Shown: positions 11,296-22,933 of the stretch, in pieces
Layout of the letters: every line of letters starts with the position of its first letter
How positions within the stretch are numbered: position 1 is the first letter of the stretch
NCBI RefSeq assembly: GCF_003286085.1
Contig: NW_020825332.1
Span: forward strand, 1,917,001-1,981,000
DNA length: 64,000 nt
Direction of reading: 5' to 3'
Origin: Drosophila persimilis
Lineage: Eukaryota; Arthropoda; Insecta; Diptera; Drosophilidae
Translations under genes and position numbers: made by a program
The notes under the pieces: model-generated
Told to the model about the DNA's origin: nothing
The model's input: the letters and a program-made list of their open reading frames with translations, nothing else
Database searches by the model: none

Positions 11296-14078
11296 ATGCA
11301 GGCGCTACGCCACACGTGGACCTTGCGCGGCCTTCACTGGAGCTGCTGGAAGCGCTTTCTAACGCAAAGCTGCACTGGCAACGAGGTGAGAATTCCAATA
11401 CAAAGGGGCCACAACTAAAATGTATTTTTCACGGCAGTATTTGGAGTTGAGTAGCGATGTAAAGCGTCGCATAGAGACCCACTGGCGGGACCAGCTCAGC
11501 GGCGGACAGTTTAATGCCAAGCAGCCGGCAGACAAGTACTACGTGCTCTCCATGTTTCCCTATCCCTCGGGCAATCTGCACATGGGGCACGTGCGCGTCT
11601 ACACGATCAGCGATGCCGTGGCCCGTTTCCAGCGAATGTGCGGCAAGAACGTGTTCCAGCCCATTGGCTGGGACTCCTTCGGTCTGCCCGCCGAGAATGC
11701 CGCCAACCAGCGGGGAGTGGAGCCGGCCACGTGGACACAGCAGAACATAGCACAGATGAAGCAGCAGCTGCAGCGACTGGGCTGCTCCTTTGACTGGACG
11801 CACGAGCTGTCCACGTGCAGTCCTCAGTACTACAGGTGGACGCAGCACCTCTTTCTGATGCTGCACAAGCGCGGACTGGCCTACCAGAACGAGGCACTGG
11901 TCAACTGGGATCCGGTGGACAAAACGGTGCTGGCCGATGAGCAGGTGGATGCAAACGGCTGCTCCTGGCGATCGGGCGCCAAGGTGGAGAAGAAACTGCT
12001 CAAGCAGTGGTTCATCCGGACCAGTGCGTATGCCAAGCAGCTCCTAGACGGCTTGGACGATCCCACGTTGCGCGACTGGAGGGACATTATCAATCTGCAG
12101 CGGCACTGGATAGGAGAGTGCAATGGCTACGCCTTCACGCTGCTCACCTCCGCCTGCAACCTGTTGAGGGTGTGGACTGCCAATCCGGAGCATCTCAAGG
12201 ATCCGAATGCCTTTCTCGTGCTCCGCAGCAAGCACTATCTCGCTAAACTGTCGGGTGCAGGGGGCCTCAGTGTGGAGAATCCATTTGCTAGCACCACCAT
12301 TCCCGTGGTCTTCAGCGACGAGGCCGCCTTTCCAGCAGACTGCGATGTCTATCTGGCGGCTCCCAGCTTTCGAGCCGAGGACAGGGAGCTGTGGGACTCA
12401 TTTGGTCTGGCTATCTGCGCATCTGGATCGGAAGAGACACGCCTCAATCCAGGAAACTGGGAGCTGCTCAGGAAGGAGGTGCTCCAGGCAGCCACCCGAC
12501 TGAATGTTGGTGGCTATCGAGTGTCCTCCAAGCTGCAGGACTGGCTGATCTCACGACAGCGCTACTGGGGCACTCCCATTCCCATTGTGCACTGCCCAAA
12601 GTGCGGAGCAGTGCCCGTGCCCGAGGAACAGCTGCCAGTGACGCTGCCCAAACGGGAGTCCTCAGCCTCTGGGCAGGATGTCCTGCTCTGCGAGTGTCCA
12701 AAGTGCGGGGATCCAAAAGCGAAACGCGAGACTGACACCATGGATACGTTTGTCGATAGTTCCTGGTACTACCTGCGCTTTTTGGATGCCCACAACTCGG
12801 AGCGCATCTTTGATCCCACCCTCGCGAGCCAGTTCATGCCCGTGGACCTGTACATCGGAGGCAAGGAGCATGCCGTGCTGCATTTGTACTATGCGCGATT
12901 CATGAACCACTTCCTGAACAACTGCGGCCTCTCGCCCACCAGCGAACCCTTCTCCCGCCTGCTGGTCCAAGGCATGGTCATGGGCCGCTCCTATCGCCTC
13001 AAGGGCAGTGGACGCTACGTGCGCGAGGAGGAGGTGGAGGTAGTGAACGCCAAGAAGAACCAGGCGCTGCTCAAGGAGACCAAAGAGCCCGTGGTGATGA
13101 CCTGGGAGAAGATGTCCAAGTCCAAGCAGAACGGCGTGGAGCCAGGCGAAATGTTCGACCAGTACGGCACGGACACCACTCGCCTGATTATTCTCGCCGA
13201 TGTGGCACCCACCTCTCATCGTAATTGGTCGAGTGCAAGTATGGCCCAAGGACTATAAGGAGATGTTTAGGGTTGATTTAATTGCGGTTTCTTTCAGCCT
13301 TTCCTGGTATACTAAACTGGCAGAAACGACTCTGGCTGACGCTGCAGGAGTTCCAGGCAGCACGCGAGGAGGCTTCCACAGAGGTGGATGTCAGTAGCGA
13401 GCAGTTTCTGGCGGAGGATGCCAAGCTCTTTGACGCCCGCAACTTCTACGTCAAGGGCGCCACATTCAACTATCGCCATGCGCATCAGCTGAGCGTGGCC
13501 ATCTCCAAGATGCAGGGATTAACCAACTCCTTGAGGGTGAGTCTCCTCCAGTCTGCCTGCTGGCAATCATTGCTAATCATGTCTTCTCACAGCGCACGCC
13601 CAAGCACATTCAGCGCCATGGCAAGCAGTTTGAACGTGCCCTGGCTGCCCAAATCATCATGCTGGCCCCCATGGCGCCTCACTTTGCCTCCGAGCTGTGG
13701 TCCAAGTTTGTGTCCGTTAAGGGTCGACTGAACGACGCCAGCCAGGAGCTGCAGTGGGGAGAGGATGTGCTGTCGCAGCGGTGGCCGGACATCGATGCCG
13801 CATACAACCTGGACCTGAGCATCAAGGTGAACGGCTTCGAGAACTGTGTGATCAAGGTACAGCGCACGCTCCTGGACAAGGTGACGCACAGCGATGCCAT
13901 GGACATAGCCTTCAACACGGAGTCGGTGACCTCGTACCTCATCGACAAGAAGATACGGACCACCAATTTCGTGCTGTATCCGGGCATCGAGGCCATCCTC
14001 AACATCTACGTGGACAAGGTGCAGAAGAAGGCGAAACCGGCAAGCAGCAGCGATACGGACAAGGTGCTGGCAGAGTAG
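11296..14078 (+). CDS. LeuRS-m: Mitochondrial leucyl-tRNA synthetase, complete
   Basis: A class I aminoacyl-tRNA synthetase that charges mitochondrial tRNA-Leu. Exons are 11296-11385, 11438-13238, 13298-13536 and 13593-14078; the introns are 51-59 nt and all phases join, giving 871 residues. The first exon encodes an Arg-rich, acid-poor N-terminus (MQALRHTWTLRGLHW...) typical of a mitochondrial presequence. The HIGH signature is HMGH at residues 78-81 after PYPSGNL, and KMSKS is at about 588-592 followed by QNGVEPGEMFDQYG. WDSFGLPAENAA, SRQRYWGTPIPI and the C-terminal anticodon-binding region are recognisable. The inserted editing domain is present, but the usual threonine-rich TTRPDT motif reads as WTANPEH and the usual HDxRD region reads SFRAEDRE, so editing is probably lost, as is established for human mitochondrial LeuRS. 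It is divergent from Dhc64C and convergent with the LRR gene. Confidence 0.93.
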
Positions 14079-14442
14079 CTGCGTCCGAGACTATGATTAC
14101 TATATTATTAAGTGGATGGGCACAGTTATGGATTATGCGGAACTGGTTGGACCGGTTGCATCGGTTGGGACCCGTGGAAATGCATTTCCGTTAGATTGGT
14201 ACTCTTTAATCATGTTTAATGTTAAATATTTATAAAAATTGGACTAGTTGTATGCCTGCGCTTTACAAGATTGGTCTCTCGCGAGTCTCGGATCGGATGT
14301 AAATGCCTAGGATCATTGGAATATATAACGTTTGCATGTCGCATGTCGCGGGGTGCTCTTCTAACTAAAAGCAAATAAGTCTACGAACTCCACGCGCCCC
14401 CTCGGGGGCCTCTCCTTCCTGCCAGGAGGACAGGGACCTCCA
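14079..14442. other. Short convergent intergenic region
   Basis: These 364 bp lie between the stop codons of LeuRS-m and the LRR gene and should hold both 3' UTRs. It is AT-rich around 14200-14240 (TTAAATATTTATAAAAA), but I see no exact AATAAA signal on either strand, so the poly(A) sites are not assigned. Confidence 0.5.
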
Positions 14443-17400
14443 TCACTTCATCAGCTCGCACATGAGATTCCGCAGGTAGACGTCCAGCTGGGCGTAGTCC
14501 AGCAGCGTATTGCGCACAATGTCCAGCAGCATGCTCGGCCAGAGCGTCTCCAGCTTGTGCAGCTTCTCCACCGCATTGCAGGTGTTCTCCAGCAGCAGGG
14601 CAAAGTGCTGCCTTCCCCGATCCCTGGCACTGGGCGCCATTGCATTCGCGCCACCCTCACTGGCCCCTGCCGCTGTCGTTGGTGCTGCACTAGCAGGGGC
14701 CGCAGTTGCAGCATTCTTCTTCCACTGCAGGGCCTCCTTGCCCACGACGAGGCGCAGGGATTTATTGTCTGGCCGCAGGAGCCACTCCTTAGGCGACAGC
14801 TTGCTGGCCGTGCACGTCTCGTCCAGGCGGAGGCGGGCCAGCAGCGGCTGGAGCATCACCTCGGGCATGGACCAGAGAACGAGATCCGAGAGTCCTGCAT
14901 ACATGGCATTGGCTGCCTCCACCTCTGCTTCGGTCACCTCCTGGCCGTTCAGTTGCTTCAGGCCCCAGTGGGACAGTCTGTAGATGGCGTACGCTCTCCA
15001 GGACGCCTTCGCGGTTATGCCGTTGCCCTCCGCATCGATGAGCAGGCTGCCCAGTCCCTGCAGCTCCGCCAGCCCGTTCAGCTGGCCGAGACAACTGATG
15101 TTCGTTTCCCGGAAGACAAAGTGCTCGGCGTGGGGGAAGCGCAACTTGATCCTGCCCAGAACAGATACGATGCTGTTGAAGTTGATGTAGCTGAAGTTGA
15201 GGGTATGCACGTCGTTGGCCTTGGCCGGGTTCCACTGCTTGTCGATGAACCGCAGCGCTCCCTGGCCGTAGATGTTCAGGTATCGGCCGCAGATCTCGAT
15301 GAGGTAGTCGCCTCCCTGCTCCCTCTCTCGCTCCGCTGCACTCGGCTTCGACACGGTGATGGCTGCTGCAGGTGTGGCTCCTCCTCCAGCTGCGGGTCCT
15401 CCGCCTGTCGCCGCCGCTGTCGCTGACTCCCGCCCTCCAGCACTCCCGCTTGTCGGCGTCGACGCCTTGCTCTGGGACGGCACCACAGAGAGCGCATTAG
15501 GAGTGACTTTGGCGCGACCTGTGCTGTTGGAGCTGCTGCTGTTGCTCGTGCTGCTGCTCACGGTCTGAGCCCTCACCAAACTCCCTGCCATGTACCGCTT
15601 GGAGGCTCCGCCGCGATTTATCTGTAGACCCAGCTGTGTGATGGGCGCGTGGCGGGGACGCTGCTTACTGCTGGCCGGACGGCTGCCGCTGGAGCTCCCT
15701 GTGGCGGTGGATGGGGGCACGGGCAGCGTGGCCGTGGTCGATGGCGGCGGCGGATTGGGCGTGCAGCACGGCACAGAAGTGCCATGGGCAGCGGGGGGCG
15801 TCAGGGTGAGAGCTGGTGGTGAAGGCGAAGGCGTGGCGGCTGCAAGAGTCGTCGCAGTCTTTGCTCCGTCTTGTGTCGGAGGGGCAGGCGAAGAGCAGGT
15901 GGCATCGACTCCTCCCCCCACCACCCTGTTGCAGTTCTCATCGATCTGCGGTGTCGTGGGCTTGTTCCTGCCTGCTCCTCCCTCCTCGTTGTCGGTGCTG
16001 TAGCAGCTGGAGCAAGAGTCCACGTTGGGTCCCAGGCTGGAGGCCTCAGATGAGACGCCATCCTCCTCTGGCAGTTTCTTAGAAATGGGCGGCAGTTTGG
16101 TCAGCGCCTGCAGCTCGTCCAACAGCTCCTTGGGCTGCTGCTGCTGTGACTCCTCGGACTCTGTTTCCGGCTCCTCGTTGGCAGTGCCCTCGTTGGACTC
16201 GTTGATCTTGGCCAGCTCGCTGGTGAGGCGGCTCTTGGGGCGACCCATGGTCTGCTGGGATCGGAGCAGCTCCCAGTTGGTGCGCGCATTCGAAATCACC
16301 TCCTCCCGGCGGATGGTGTGGTACGCCTCCGAGCTGCCGTGCGTCGACTGGGCCTGCTCCTTGTGCTGGCGCCAGGCGAGCGCCGCGCGACGCACCTGCT
16401 CTGTGATGGGCATCTGGCTGAGGGACTGCAGCAGGGGCAGATATGACACCAGGAAGGACACACAGTCGCCGGCCAGGGACACGGGATTGTTCTCGATCGT
16501 TACCTCGAGGAGTCGCGAGGCGCGTGCTATGCTCGCCATATCGTCCACTTTGTGCAGCTCGTTGTGGCACAGCCACAGGCGCTCCAGAGCCACCAAATGC
16601 TGGAAGCCATTGATGCGCCGCAGCTTGTTCCGCTTGAGGTTCAGCTCCCGCAGGCAGCGGAGGCCCAGGAAGTCCTGCTGGTTGATCTGACGGATCTGAT
16701 TCCCCGCGAGATTAAGGGACTTCAGCTGCTGTAGACAGTTGATGCGGCTGCCCAGCGTCGTCAGCTTGTTGCCGTGCAGGTCCAGCACGCGGAGCGAGTC
16801 CTTCAGCGAGGCCAGTCCGCCAATGTCCGTGATGCGGTTCTTGCCCAACAGCAGCACTGAGAGCACTGGGAGTCCGTCCAGGTTGGCTATCCGCTCGATT
16901 TGGTTGTCGTAGAGATCGAGGAAGACCAACTGCTGGAAGATGCTGCCGTAGCTGGCACTGAGACTCAGCTGCTTGTTCTTGATGCTTAGCTGCTCCAGCG
17001 GGCAGCTGGAGGCAGCACTGGGCTCCTCCTCTTCGCCCAGTCCCCCACACAGCGAGAGAGTGCTGCCATTCAGGGCGCTGCTCTCGTCGCAGCTCTGCAG
17101 GATGCTCCCAGCCAACGCTCCGCCTCCGCCTCCTGTGGCCTTCAACATGGCCCTTCGCTGCATGAGCTGCTGTTGGTGCTTCATCGCCTGCAGGCTGCTG
17201 GACATGAAGCTCTTGGACTTCTCCATGCCATAGCGCATTCTCAGAGCAGGCGGTGGCGTGAGCTGCGCCTGCCCATAGTTGTAGCCTCGCTTGGGCAGCT
17301 TCGAGCGTCCGGCTCCTCCTCCGTTGATGGCCAGGGCTTGGGTGGTCAGAGGACTGCCCGAATTCGGACTTCCGCCTGACTTGGGCGACAGATGATGGTT

Positions 17401-18519
17401 CTGCGGATTCCCGGCATTGGTCATGGCCCGCGTCAAGCGTGGTCCCTGCTGATGTCCCCGCAGGCCAGAGCGGCGTTTGTGCACGCCCAGATCGGATCCC
17501 TCCTTGGTACTCCCGTTGGTGTGGTTGTGGCTGTTGTATTCTGAGGGAACGGTAGATCGCGCTTTAGAGGAAGATTCGTTTAGAGACGAATACTTACCAT
17601 CCCTTGGCGTGGACACTGCTGGTGGTGGAGGAGGAGGTACTGGCGGTGGCGGCGGGGGCAGCTCCTTGGGTATGTGGAAGGTGTTGATTAGATTGTGCTG
17701 CAGCGACAGCAGCCGGAGATTGGGCTCCTGCTCGAAGATGGGAATGGCCGTGAGGCCGCGGCGATCGTAGTTGATGCGATCGGGCAGTTCCTCGCGCTCC
17801 TTGGCCAGCCGCTGAATCCGACAGATGCCATTCGGCTGCGGCGTGACAATTGCTCCGCTCACCAGCGTCCCTCCCGTGCTGCCCACCAGCGTGTTGGGCG
17901 TGGCAGCGGACGTGGCCGGGCGGCAGTTGTTCGAGGCCGCCGAGGAGGAGGTGGACTTGGAGCGTTGACGGGTGATGCCCACCCCACGGTGCAGATTCCG
18001 CTGCTGATTGCGCAGCTGAGCGGCGGTCCCATAGCTGCGCTTCAACTGTTGCTGCTGCTGCTGGGGATGACCCACTTGGAGCTGTTCCGCTTGCTGTTGA
18101 TGATGGTGATGCTGTTGCTGCTGCTGCTGCTGCTGCTGTTGGTATTGGGCTGCTGCGGCGGCGGCGGTGGAGGGCACTGGATGCCGCTTCTGGATGACAT
18201 TGTGGCTTAGGGTGCTATGGGAGCGACCAATAGGACGCCGGCGAAGTCGTTGATTAAAACTAGGAACGAACGGTTCGATTTTCAGCAAAGATGTTTGAGG
18301 TAAGTAGTTCTGTTGTTGTTGTTGTTGTTGAAGTTGTGGCGACGTGGCTGTTGCACCATTGACGGCGGCTGATGTTGCAACGGATGTTGTGGGGAGAACT
18401 GCAGCTGGGACGGGTGCTGGTGTAGGTGTATGTGTAGGTGTAGGTGCTGGCGACGGGGACGGCGACTCCGGCGCCTCATCGTGGAGTGTGGAGTACTGCC
18501 TGCTGCGGCATTTGGCCAT
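14443..18519 (-). CDS. Large leucine-rich-repeat protein, LRRC49-like
   Basis: The reading frame is open from 18681, but its first codon there is GTG and a stop lies just upstream, so the first in-frame ATG (18519, MAKCRSRQYS) is the likely start. A canonical 57-nt intron at 17541-17597 (GTAAGT...CCCTCAG) leaves 1339 residues. The N-terminal half is low complexity, with glutamine and histidine runs, polyproline and basic stretches. About six LRRs span residues 505-660 (LDLYDNQIERI, LLLGKNRITDI, LDLHGNKLTTL, LNLAGNQIRQI, LNLKRNKLRRI, LWLCHNELHKV), followed by an LRR cap (PVSLAGDCVSFLVSYLP). The last 290 residues (YLNIYGQGALRFIDKQWN, HFVFRETNI, YRLSHWGLKQLNGQEVTE) resemble vertebrate LRRC49, a subunit of the tubulin polyglutamylase complex; that assignment is from memory. 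A candidate 62-nt 5' UTR intron lies at 18821-18882 (donor GTGAGT, acceptor CATCTGCAG). Confidence 0.85.
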   Translation of the reverse strand: MAKCRSRQYSTLHDEAPESPSPSPAPTPTHTPTPAPVPAAVLPTTSVATSAAVNGATATSPQLQQQQQQQNYLPQTSLLKIEPFVPSFNQRLRRRPIGRSHSTLSHNVIQKRHPVPSTAAAAAAQYQQQQQQQQQQHHHHQQQAEQLQVGHPQQQQQQLKRSYGTAAQLRNQQRNLHRGVGITRQRSKSTSSSAASNNCRPATSAATPNTLVGSTGGTLVSGAIVTPQPNGICRIQRLAKEREELPDRINYDRRGLTAIPIFEQEPNLRLLSLQHNLINTFHIPKELPPPPPPVPPPPPPAVSTPRDGKYSSLNESSSKARSTVPSEYNSHNHTNGSTKEGSDLGVHKRRSGLRGHQQGPRLTRAMTNAGNPQNHHLSPKSGGSPNSGSPLTTQALAINGGGAGRSKLPKRGYNYGQAQLTPPPALRMRYGMEKSKSFMSSSLQAMKHQQQLMQRRAMLKATGGGGGALAGSILQSCDESSALNGSTLSLCGGLGEEEEPSAASSCPLEQLSIKNKQLSLSASYGSIFQQLVFLDLYDNQIERIANLDGLPVLSVLLLGKNRITDIGGLASLKDSLRVLDLHGNKLTTLGSRINCLQQLKSLNLAGNQIRQINQQDFLGLRCLRELNLKRNKLRRINGFQHLVALERLWLCHNELHKVDDMASIARASRLLEVTIENNPVSLAGDCVSFLVSYLPLLQSLSQMPITEQVRRAALAWRQHKEQAQSTHGSSEAYHTIRREEVISNARTNWELLRSQQTMGRPKSRLTSELAKINESNEGTANEEPETESEESQQQQPKELLDELQALTKLPPISKKLPEEDGVSSEASSLGPNVDSCSSCYSTDNEEGGAGRNKPTTPQIDENCNRVVGGGVDATCSSPAPPTQDGAKTATTLAAATPSPSPPALTLTPPAAHGTSVPCCTPNPPPPSTTATLPVPPSTATGSSSGSRPASSKQRPRHAPITQLGLQINRGGASKRYMAGSLVRAQTVSSSTSNSSSSNSTGRAKVTPNALSVVPSQSKASTPTSGSAGGRESATAAATGGGPAAGGGATPAAAITVSKPSAAEREREQGGDYLIEICGRYLNIYGQGALRFIDKQWNPAKANDVHTLNFSYINFNSIVSVLGRIKLRFPHAEHFVFRETNISCLGQLNGLAELQGLGSLLIDAEGNGITAKASWRAYAIYRLSHWGLKQLNGQEVTEAEVEAANAMYAGLSDLVLWSMPEVMLQPLLARLRLDETCTASKLSPKEWLLRPDNKSLRLVVGKEALQWKKNAATAAPASAAPTTAAGASEGGANAMAPSARDRGRQHFALLLENTCNAVEKLHKLETLWPSMLLDIVRNTLLDYAQLDVYLRNLMCELMK

Positions 18520-21500
18520 GGAGATCAGCGTGCGACGCCTGGCATGTGTTGCCGCCGCCGTCGCCGTCGTTGTCCTTGGCTGCCCTTGTCCTTGTCCTTG
18601 CACCTGCACCAGCGCCTGTCCCTGGCCCTGGCTCTGCCCCTGCACCACACCCTGGGCCGTTGCCGTGCGTGCGACTTCCACCTTCGAGTTTCATAATAGT
18701 TCTATCCGAGCGAGCGACTCCGCGAGAGCTTCCGACATGGTTCAAAGTGCTTTCCCGATTTCCTCCTCTCTCCCGAGCGAGCGCTTCCTAGCGTTGCATA
18801 ATATGGGAGTATGGGGGAGACTGCAGATGCAAAATCCTTAAGTCGAAACCATGGACCCTCTAGCCTCTAGCCAAGTACTCACCGAAAAGAGATGCAAGTG
18901 CCGTCCAAGTCCAATTCCAATTCCAATTCCAGTGGAGAGGAGCCCAGATATGTATGCCGCGCACCTGGTTCGGTTATCTAATTTGCGATTGCATTCGGAT
19001 TATGGATTACACAGATACAGTGCACAGATACTGTAACTTTTGGAGAAGCTCTCCTCTCCTCTTTTCGCTCCACTTTCCACTTTCCACTTTCGACTCTCCA
19101 CTTGAGGCGGGCGCTCTGGTTCCGTTCCGTTCCGTTCCGTTGCAGTGGCTGCTTCCTGGCGCTTCTCTCCCTCTACTATCCACTCTGCTCGTGGTTTTTC
19201 TCTCTTCCGCCCAAATTTTGGTTCAGTTTTAGTTGATTTTTTGTTGTTTTTTTTGTTGTTGTTGGTGTTTTTATTTTTTTCAGTCTTTTGGGGTATTCCT
19301 ACTCGAATGTTTTTTCGAGTCGCGTCTCTGGCTCTGGCACTGCCACTGGCACTGGCACTGGCAACGGGTCTGGTCTGGTCTGGCTGGGGCTCAAGCCTAA
19401 GCCCTCGCCCTGGGCCTGGGCCTGGGCCTGTGCCTGGGTCTCTGGGCATGTTTTATTAGTTTGTTTATTCGGGTTATACATATACATATTGGCGCGGTTG
19501 CCATAGACCTGTACTATGTACCTGGTGCAGTTAGGAGACAGTCGCGTCGCGTCGCCTCGTTGTCCTTATTCTACACACCGTTCTCCCGCCTCCCGACTCC
19601 CGCCTCCCGACTCCCGCGTCCCGCATCGCGCTCCTGCTCCGCATTCACATTTAGCTATTGCCTATTGCCTATTGCTTCGTGATTTCTGTTATTAGTTTGT
19701 TTATTTAAAGCTCTTTTGGAGGCAATATACTAGTACCTGGTTGAGGTTGAGGCACACGGTAAAGGCGTCCTACTAGCACATCACCAGGACGACTGACAGC
19801 TAGACAGACACACATATCCACATTCACATCCACATCCACATCCAGCGCACATGTCTATGGGGCTTGTTGCTGGTGCCACTGCTTTCGCTTCTAAACATAC
19901 CAAAACATTGGATTTACTGGGCTGCAGGCGGTACACCGCAATTGCTAGAGTCCATGGGAAATCATCCCAGGAATGAAGGCAATAGAAATGCAGTTGCACT
20001 TACATATAGATTAGGAATTGGCTTAAATTCTTCTGAAAACAAAAGTCGAAGGTTGAAGTACACACTGTCGTCGAGAAAGGTGAATTACAGCACAAGTATT
20101 GAATTTGTATGGAAACACGATCAGGATGTAGCAATTGTAAGCCAAAAAAGTCTCCTTTTACACCAAATAACAAAAGAGAAAGACAAACTGCGGCAATGTG
20201 TACACACTTTCCCACCACTCTGCCGATCAATTGTGGTGTAGTACGTGGTCTCTCGCAGAAAATTTGATTTTTTCTTTGTTTTGTAGTGTTCTCTTCATTC
20301 ACCTTGGCCGTGTGCACTTTGGGGGGAAAAGTCGTTTGCATTAAAAACCCATTTCGCGGCTTTTCATTGCTGTTGTTGTTGCTTGTGGAAACATTTCTGA
20401 TTTGCGTATGGCCCGCCACCGCTGCCGCTGTCGCTGCCGCTGTCGCTGTCGCTGCCGTCGACTATCCAGAAAGCAGCGAAGGGAACACGCACATATACTA
20501 CATAATTGCCTGCCATCGTAATGGTTCACGTGCCAGCCAAGTGAGTGGTTTTTGGTTGCTTTGCTCCGCTCCGCTCCGCTCCTCTCCGCTCGTGCGAAAT
20601 ATGCAAAAGTTAAGCGACAACCACAGGCGGGTGGCGAGGGAGACGCGACGGCAGACCTGCAGGGAATGCGCAGCGGTGGTGTGCTCTGCCACACACCTAA
20701 ACAATTAGCCAAGTCTACAGCTGGGAGCGAAGAGTGCCACAAAAGGAAATGGGGGAGGGGGCGGTGGCGTTGCCTGATAGATCCATCGAAGACACTGCAA
20801 CAATTCGAGTTTAATTGATGCCAGTGCCACTGCCACAGCAACGGCAACAGCAACGGCAACAGCAACAAAAATCGAATGTGCCAAAGCTCGGAGGAGTGTG
20901 CGTGCGCTGGCATTTATGAGGCCCCAGTGCTGCTCGCTCTGGCTGTGGCTCTGGCCATGGAGAAAGAAAGCTGTCGAGGCTCCTTTCGGGTCGTTTCTGC
21001 CTGCCAGACAGGACAATAACTAAGCCGTTGATTGGCAGGCAGGCCAGGTGCGAGCGGTGTCTCCCATTAAAGTCTCACTTTTCGCCTCTTCCAGACTGCG
21101 CCTGATTGGTGCAATCAGTCTTGTCTATGCGTTCAATGAACTTGCCTCGTGTTGCAACAAGTGGCAAGAGCTTGAAGCTTCTGGGAAATCTTTACATCTA
21201 TTCAAAAATCTATTTCAAGGAACGATTGAAAGGAGATGTCCTCGATCTGGTATCTAGCCTTCCCCACTTATGTGTAACCTGTGAATTCCCCAGCTACTGG
21301 TAGCTACTAGCTACCACTGGGGTCAAACTGATTAATTCCCTTATTTGTTTTTGGTCCGTGCGCTCTTCGCTGCTCTTCCTACTTGATTAATTATAAATAA
21401 ACCCAGCAGAAAAGACAACAGCAACAGCAAAAATTAACAATAATAAAGCGCGTTTCAGTCTTAATGTATGATTGTGTGGGTGGTTGTGTTTGTGTGTGTG

Positions 21501-22933
21501 TGGGTGTGGGTGTGGGGTGGGGGGGTGTGCATGTGTAAATTATTCATAACGGTATTATCAGCTTTTCTGCGCGCTGCCAGACTGATTAAATTGGCCATCC
21601 CATCGCACGTCGGGGGCCAAGCCATGGCAAAAACGGGGGAGAGCGGAGCAAAGCGCTTCGACAGAGGGCGCCAAAAGCTAATGATGATACTCACACACAC
21701 ACACACATACTAAGTGTGTTTGGGTGTGACCTCTGGGTGGGGAGGAGGTATATTAACTAGGTGTTTTTTGCCCCCCACGCTTCACCCTCCATCGATCCCC
21801 TTGTGGCCTGAAAAGCACCTGAAATACGGCTGCCCCTGTTGCGATCTGCCCCACCTTCTGGTTAATATACCTTGAGCTGACATTCTCGTGCTCTCCGCTG
21901 TGCGCGCTATTTATCAACTCCGGCCGACTCGCATGTCCCCGTTACTGTCCTCTCCGCCGATCCAACCCATTCAGTGTGTGGTCAGGGACAATTGCAGCAG
22001 CGAGCTGTAATTATTAAAAAGTATATAACAACAGCAACAACAATCGAGATAATGAGCCCAAGAACAACACAGCACAGGGGATGGGAGGGGGGCTTTCGAG
22101 CGGAAAGCGAAAGTGAAAATGTTGCAAAAGGTTGGAGAGCAGACAAAGGAAAGACCAAAGGTTGAACGCTATCGTGGCTCCCCTCAGTCCACCCAGTCGG
22201 CCACCCATCCGCCTGCCGTCTGATTCCGCCGTCTCTGCTGCACTCGTTATCTAGAGCAGCGGCGGGGACATGCTCCTCACGCAAAAGCCTGCAAAATTAA
22301 TGGCCAACAAGGATGTCAACAGCAGCGGCAACAACCACAGAGAGAGCTACAACGGTAAATAGCGCTAACCAGGCTCCTGGGTTAAGTTTACATCCATCGC
22401 AGCAGGACAAACGGACCGCCAATGCTACAACAATGCTGCAAGTGCAACAGCAGGAGGAGCAGCAAGAGCAGCAAGAGCAGCAGAGGAGCACCAGTGCGGC
22501 AGGCAAAGGAAAACTTTGATAAAACATTAAAGAGGGAAATGGAAAAAGTCCCTTAAGAATGAAGAAAGGAAACGTGAAAAGACTGCGCCCAGGCATTCGG
22601 ACGTATTAGATTCGGTGGCAGGGGTTAAAGGTCAAGTTCTGGAGATTCCCCTACCTCCCACACTCCTCCCTTCAATGCGTCAGAATAATCAATGTAAGCC
22701 GCCACCGCAAAAGCAATGCACTATCATCGATGCACTATGTGCTGCTCCGTCTGCGGTGATGCTAATATCAAAATGCTGCCGACCCAGACGACCGCAGTAA
22801 TTGAAACATTTGGAAGCGTCACCCAACATACCAGACACCAGAGGCAGATGTAAACGATTTTGTACAGCTTAAGGTATACAGTATGCCTAGTATTTAATCG
22901 TATTTTGTTCAGTTTTCATTACAGGGAAGGCAA
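18520..22933. other. Upstream and intergenic region, no coding signal
   Basis: The first 400 bp probably hold the 5' UTR and promoter of the LRR gene, including the candidate short intron. The rest is simple-sequence-rich: CTGGCCTGGGC-type repeats near 19370-19440, CTCCCGCCTCCCGA repeats near 19585-19620, CTGCCGCTGTCG repeats near 20418-20460, CAACGGCAACAG repeats near 20838-20870, and GT-rich DNA near 21475-21535. Open frames here are short and of repeat composition. I see no RNA gene. Confidence 0.5.

Noticed and set aside
18520-18681. N-terminal extension of the LRR protein to 18681
   Set aside because: The first codon there is GTG, not ATG, with an in-frame stop just upstream; the first ATG is at 18519.
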